Origin: a bacterium (Candidatus Ratteibacteria) CG_4_9_14_3_um_filter_41_21
Lineage (GTDB): Bacteria; Ratteibacteria; UBA8468
DNA: 8,057 nucleotides
Assembly (NCBI GenBank): GCA_002791075.1
Contig: PFWI01000074.1
Location: 1-8,057 of the forward strand
Reading direction: 5' to 3'
The notes under the pieces were generated by a model. It saw only the letters and a list, made by a program, of their open reading frames with translations, did not search any database and was not told where the DNA came from. The position numbers and the translations under genes were made by a program. Of the stretch, positions 5,551-8,057 are shown one piece after another. Position 1 is the stretch's first letter. The number at the start of each line of letters is the position of its first letter.

Positions 5551-5952
5551 TTATTTTTCGCTTGGTTTCACCCTTGGTGTTGGATTTGCTTTTTCCTTTT
5601 CGTAAGCCTCCAGGACCATTTTCTGGAGGTAGTTTCTAAATTCGGTGGTAATCGGATGCGCTAAATCACGGTGTTCATCGCCAGAATTTGTACCTTCACC
5701 CGAAGGAACCACCGGTTCCAGTTGCTGCCCGCACTGATTGCAAAACTTAGCCCGCAGAGAATTTTTTGCCCTGCATTTTGGACAGGGTTTCTCCACTTTC
5801 CTGCTGGGCATTGCCACAAAAAGCCCGTTTCTGCCTTCAATAACCCGAAGGTCCTTCACTACAAAACTATTATCAAAAGTTACTGAAGTATATGCTCTTA
5901 ACCGACTATTCGCTTTCTCCATAAGGGTAATTCTTGTTTCCGTAATCTCCAT
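5551..5952 (-). CDS. spoVG: SpoVG-family regulator with an inserted zinc ribbon
   Basis: SpoVG is a small nucleic-acid-binding regulator, named from Bacillus but widespread in bacteria that do not sporulate. Residues 1-50 match the family N-terminus (MEITETRI, RAYTSVTFD, FVVKDLRVIEGRNGLFVAMPSRK), and residues 93-117 match its second half (EHRDLAHPITTEFRNYLQKMVLEAY). In Bacillus these halves are joined by a few residues. Here about 35-40 residues intervene, holding C57, C60, C71 and C74 in CPKC-x10-CNQC, a zinc ribbon, then a Gly/Ser/Pro-rich linker. Length is 133 residues against about 97 in B. subtilis. The start is clear: AAGGAGG lies just upstream of ATG 5952 and inside the ispE 3' end. 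The gap to ispE is three bases, so the two are surely cotranscribed. The C-terminal tail is charged and proline-containing. Confidence 0.93.
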   Translation of the reverse strand: MEITETRITLMEKANSRLRAYTSVTFDNSFVVKDLRVIEGRNGLFVAMPSRKVEKPCPKCRAKNSLRAKFCNQCGQQLEPVVPSGEGTNSGDEHRDLAHPITTEFRNYLQKMVLEAYEKEKANPTPRVKPSEK

Positions 5953-5955
5953 CCT

Positions 5956-6825
5956 TTATTCCTCCTTGCTTCTAACCACAAATACTTTTCCTTTTGTCAG
6001 CCGGGAAGCAATTTTTGCGGCATCTTTGCTATCTTTAGCAATCCCAAAAAGAGAGCCTCCACTTCCCGACATCAAAGCGCCTAAAACCCCGCTCTTTTTG
6101 AGACATTCCTTATAATCTCCAATCTCTGGATAGTTCCCTAAGCTCACCTCCTCCAATCGGTTAAAAAGATACCTTCCAATTTTGTCCAAATCACCTTTTT
6201 CAAGAGCAGACAATATTTTAATGCTATTTTTTCTCTTCGTCAAATCCAAAGAAGATAATTGCCGATAAACATCTCCGGTGGAAATTTTAATTTCGGGAAC
6301 TATAATTACGTACCAGATTTCAGGAAAAGGGGAGAGAGGGAAAAGTATTTCTCCTCTTCCCCTGGCCAGGCATCTCCCTTTTTTAATAAAGAAAGGCACA
6401 TCGGAGCCTAATTTTGCGGCCAAGCCAAGCAATTTCTCCGAAGGAAGATTTATTCTCCAGAGTTTATTCAGCCCAAGTAAAACCGTAGCCGCATTACTGC
6501 TTCCTCCGCCAAGACCGCTGGAGAGAGAAATATGCTTCTCAATTTTAATCTCTACACCCCGGTTTATCTTAAACTCTGATTTTAAAAGGAGAGCGGCTTG
6601 ATAAGCAAGATTCTTTTCTTGGGGAAGGTCTGTCCAATCCATCGGAGTCGAGCCTTTTATTAAAGAAACCTTTATTCGTCCGGGGTTCTCTTTTAAGGTA
6701 ATCAAGTCATAGAGACTCACCGTATCCAGAATTGACTCAAGATTATGGTAACCATCCTCTCTTTTTCCGGTTACTTCCAGGAAGAGATTAACCTTTGCCG
6801 GGGAGCGCAGGGAGAGAATCCTCAT
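5956..6825 (-). CDS. ispE: 4-(cytidine 5'-diphospho)-2-C-methyl-D-erythritol kinase (MEP pathway)
   Basis: IspE phosphorylates CDP-methylerythritol with ATP, the fourth step of the MEP isoprenoid pathway. The 289-residue protein is a normal-length GHMP kinase. Motif 1 is SPAKVNLFLEV (8-18) with catalytic K11, followed by REDGYHNLES (22-31). The ATP-binding motif 2 is SSGLGGGSSNAA (102-113); the common form is AGLGGGSSDAA, so S and N substitutions occur. GSDVPFF (140-146) contains catalytic D142. Motif 3, LMSGSGGSLFGI, is near the C-terminus. The ATG overlaps the grpE stop (ATGA), and no good ribosome-binding site is seen, which points to translational coupling with grpE. spoVG begins three bases downstream. 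ispG is also in this window. Confidence 0.95.
   Translation of the reverse strand: MRILSLRSPAKVNLFLEVTGKREDGYHNLESILDTVSLYDLITLKENPGRIKVSLIKGSTPMDWTDLPQEKNLAYQAALLLKSEFKINRGVEIKIEKHISLSSGLGGGSSNAATVLLGLNKLWRINLPSEKLLGLAAKLGSDVPFFIKKGRCLARGRGEILFPLSPFPEIWYVIIVPEIKISTGDVYRQLSSLDLTKRKNSIKILSALEKGDLDKIGRYLFNRLEEVSLGNYPEIGDYKECLKKSGVLGALMSGSGGSLFGIAKDSKDAAKIASRLTKGKVFVVRSKEE
5961..5967 (-). promoter_or_regulatory. Strong ribosome-binding site of spoVG
   Basis: AAGGAGG reads on the - strand with eight bases before ATG 5952. It overlaps the last codons of ispE and is the best Shine-Dalgarno in the window. This suggests spoVG is translated more strongly than its coupled neighbours. Confidence 0.85.
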
Positions 6826-7316
6826 TTTGAGGTAGGCCTGGCAATTTTTACCATCGCGGGACGAATAATCTTGTTTTTCAAAAGATAACCGGAGCGCAAT
6901 TCCTCCACAATTTCGTTTTCCCGGTGTTTCTGGGAATCAATAGTCTCCACCGCCTCGTGCTTGAGAGGATCAAAGAGTTTCCCCAGCACTTTTTGCCGTT
7001 GCAAGCCTTCTGAGGCAAGGATGGCTAAAATATCTCTCTGGATGAGAGAGAATCCTTTCCATAAAGTTTCGGACTCCATATTTTTTTGTCGGAGAACGTT
7101 TTCTAAAGCATCAAGGACCGGCAAAAATTTTACGAGAAGTTCTTTTTGGCTAAATTCTAAAAACTGCTGTCTTTCCTTTTCCTGGCGCTTTCGGAAATTA
7201 TCAAATTCGGCAGATAGCCGGAGCAATTGCTCATAATATTCCCTGGTCTTTTCTACTCCTTTCCTCAACGCTTCCAGGTCCTTGCTTTTAAGACGAACAA
7301 TCCTTTCCTTCATCAT
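6822..7316 (-). CDS. grpE: GrpE, nucleotide exchange factor of DnaK
   Basis: GrpE opens the DnaK nucleotide pocket to release ADP in the Hsp70 cycle; it works as a cytosolic dimer. The N-terminal 60 residues are charged and predicted helical/coiled-coil (SAEFDNFRKRQEKER at 35-49), as in the long dimer helices. LPVLDALENVL (65-75) and the C-terminal beta-domain with FDPLKHEAV (115-123) and GYLLKNKIIRPAMVKIA (143-159) are typical. The length of 164 residues is slightly short because the usual acidic N-terminal tail is missing. Tandem ATGs at 7316 and 7313 are both possible; AGGGG overlapping the lepB stop is about 14 bases upstream, rather far. The gene is not next to dnaK, dnaJ or hrcA here, but between lepB and ispE, with a 4-base overlap with ispE. 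Confidence 0.94.
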   Translation of the reverse strand: MMKERIVRLKSKDLEALRKGVEKTREYYEQLLRLSAEFDNFRKRQEKERQQFLEFSQKELLVKFLPVLDALENVLRQKNMESETLWKGFSLIQRDILAILASEGLQRQKVLGKLFDPLKHEAVETIDSQKHRENEIVEELRSGYLLKNKIIRPAMVKIARPTSK

Positions 7317-7333
7317 TTTTTTATTCTTTTCCC

Positions 7334-7867
7334 CTACTTTACTATTCTTATTCTATTTAAGGGCCAATAGACAAATAGAGGTTTGCCTACCAGATTTTTC
7401 TTAGGCACAAATCCCCAATAACGGCTATCCTTGGAATTAGCGCTATTATCCCCTAATACGTAGTAACAATTTTCAGGAACCTTTGCCGGGAATTCCGCCC
7501 CATACAACCCGCTATTATAGTAGTAACGATTTTCAATTAAAGTATTTTTCACCGGTTTGCCATCAATAAAGATTTTCCCATCCATAATCTTTACCTCTTC
7601 TCCCTGTAAAGCAATCAATCTTTTAACAAAATCCTTGCGTGGATTAAGAGGATATTTAAAGATGACAATCTCGCCTCTTTCCGGCTCGCGGAACTTATAG
7701 ACAAGCTTATTGGCCAATAATCGGTCCCCTACCTTTAAGGTGGGGAACATTGAGGAACTTGGTATCTTAAACGCCTGGACGAAGAACGTCCTGATGAACA
7801 TTGCCAGAAGAAAGGCAATGAAAAGCGACTTTATGTTTTCAACAATAATCTTTTTCTTATTAATCAT
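7334..7867 (-). CDS. lepB: Signal peptidase I
   Basis: LepB cleaves signal peptides from exported proteins at the outer face of the inner membrane. With ATG 7867 it has 177 residues: a basic start, one membrane anchor (about 12-33), then box B IPSSSMFPTL with catalytic S39 next to M40 and oxyanion residue S37, DFVKRLIALQGE with catalytic K82, and GDNSANSKDSRYWGFVP (139-155) as box E. The frame is open further up to an ATG at 7912, but those 15 codons (MPLHQQSKLCHYNYK) are translated hairpin repeat, so I reject that start. No Shine-Dalgarno is seen before 7867; the repeat array ends about ten bases upstream. The compact size resembles Gram-positive and candidate-phylum forms. It leads the run of genes, 17 bases before grpE. 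Confidence 0.94.
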   Translation of the reverse strand: MINKKKIIVENIKSLFIAFLLAMFIRTFFVQAFKIPSSSMFPTLKVGDRLLANKLVYKFREPERGEIVIFKYPLNPRKDFVKRLIALQGEEVKIMDGKIFIDGKPVKNTLIENRYYYNSGLYGAEFPAKVPENCYYVLGDNSANSKDSRYWGFVPKKNLVGKPLFVYWPLNRIRIVK

Positions 7868-7876
7868 TTTGTAATT

Positions 7877-8032
7877 GTAGTGGCAAAGCTTGCTTTGCTG
7901 ATGTAGTGGCAAAGCTTGCTCTGCTGATGTAGTTGCAGAGCTTGCTCTGCTTATGTAGTGGCAGAGCTTGCTCTGCTTATGTAGTCGCAGAGTTTACTCT
8001 GCTATTGTAGTGGTCAACCTTGGTTGACCGAC
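7877..8032. repeat. 26-bp tandem array of six small hairpins upstream of lepB
   Basis: GTAG recurs at 7877, 7903, 7929, 7955, 7981 and 8007, an exact 26-bp period. Each unit then has two bases, a 7-2-7 palindrome with a TT loop, and a short spacer (TGAT, TTAT or similar). Stem left arms are GCAAAGC, GCAAAGC, GCAGAGC, GCAGAGC, GCAGAGT and GTCAACC. Five units pair perfectly; the second (right arm GCTCTGC) has a G-U pair when read on the - strand and a C-A mismatch on the + strand. The fifth and sixth units changed on both sides of the stem. The array starts about ten bases before the lepB ATG. Confidence 0.92.
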
Positions 8033-8034
8033 GA

Positions 8035-8057
8035 GCCCCGTTAGAGATGAATCTCTA
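8035..8057. repeat. Palindrome cut off by the window end
   Basis: TAGAGAT (8042-8048), a GA loop and ATCTCTA (8051-8057) form a perfect 7-bp stem that reaches the last base of the window. The preceding GCCCCGT (8035-8041) has no partner in the window, so the stem probably continues outside. It adjoins the 26-bp hairpin array. Confidence 0.6.

Noticed and set aside
5299..5605. Open frames of 80 and 96 codons on the + strand across the tRNA
   Set aside because: They run through the tRNA, the repeats and the spoVG 3' end antisense, with no ribosome-binding site or recognisable protein.
7873..7879. Leaderless promoter (-10 like TACAAT) for lepB on the - strand
   Set aside because: No matching -35 at 16-18 bases, and the match lies within a repeat unit; one hexamer is too weak to call.
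7868..7912. N-terminal extension of LepB from ATG 7912
   Set aside because: The extra 15 residues are translated from the 26-bp hairpin repeat and precede the normal basic start and membrane anchor.
7877..8032. CRISPR array
   Set aside because: The period is only 26 bp, the units are nearly identical throughout, and there are no unique spacers of about 30 bp and no cas genes.

Overview
The window carries one gene on the + strand (the 3' part of an outer-membrane secretin) and a run of housekeeping genes that all read on the - strand. In their direction of transcription the - strand genes are lepB (signal peptidase I), grpE, ispE, spoVG, tRNA-Gln(TTG), a short GlmU-type uridylyltransferase, prs, ispG and a free-standing RnfB-type polyferredoxin. 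The order spoVG-glmU-prs next to ispE resembles Firmicutes, and ispE/tRNA-Gln/prs resembles several proteobacterial groups. The secretin implies a cell with an outer membrane. Together this suggests a diderm bacterium, probably from an uncultivated or candidate phylum (Omnitrophota-like is my best guess, low confidence), rather than a well-studied lineage.

Layout. At 2-1309 is the secretin, cut at its 5' end by the window edge. The rnfB-like gene (1278-2087) converges on it and overlaps its last 32 bases. Positions 2097-2278 hold two nested palindromic repeats. ispG (2276-3391) follows and contains an in-frame palindromic insertion and an in-frame heptamer repeat. Then come prs (3487-4422), a duplicated palindromic repeat that spans the end of the glmU-like gene and supplies the prs ribosome-binding site, the glmU-like gene (4468-5220), a nested palindromic stretch (5236-5366), tRNA-Gln (5374-5444), another inverted repeat (5457-5542), spoVG with an inserted zinc ribbon (5551-5952), ispE (5956-6825), grpE (6822-7316) and lepB (7334-7867). 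Upstream of lepB is a strict 26-bp tandem array of small hairpins (7877-8032), followed by a palindrome cut off by the window end.

How the genes work together. ispE and ispG are two steps of the MEP isoprenoid pathway. The GlmU-type enzyme makes UDP-GlcNAc for the envelope, and Prs makes PRPP for nucleotide synthesis. LepB releases exported proteins, including those of the secretin system. GrpE is the DnaK exchange factor. RnfB-type proteins relay electrons through Fe-S clusters, and IspG needs low-potential electrons, though a link between the two is only a guess. No complete novel defence or mobile system is visible. What stands out is the density of short palindromic elements of several kinds: they sit in almost every intergenic gap, and some now form protein sequence, a stop codon or a ribosome-binding site. 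No stretch over 300 bases lacks a gene.
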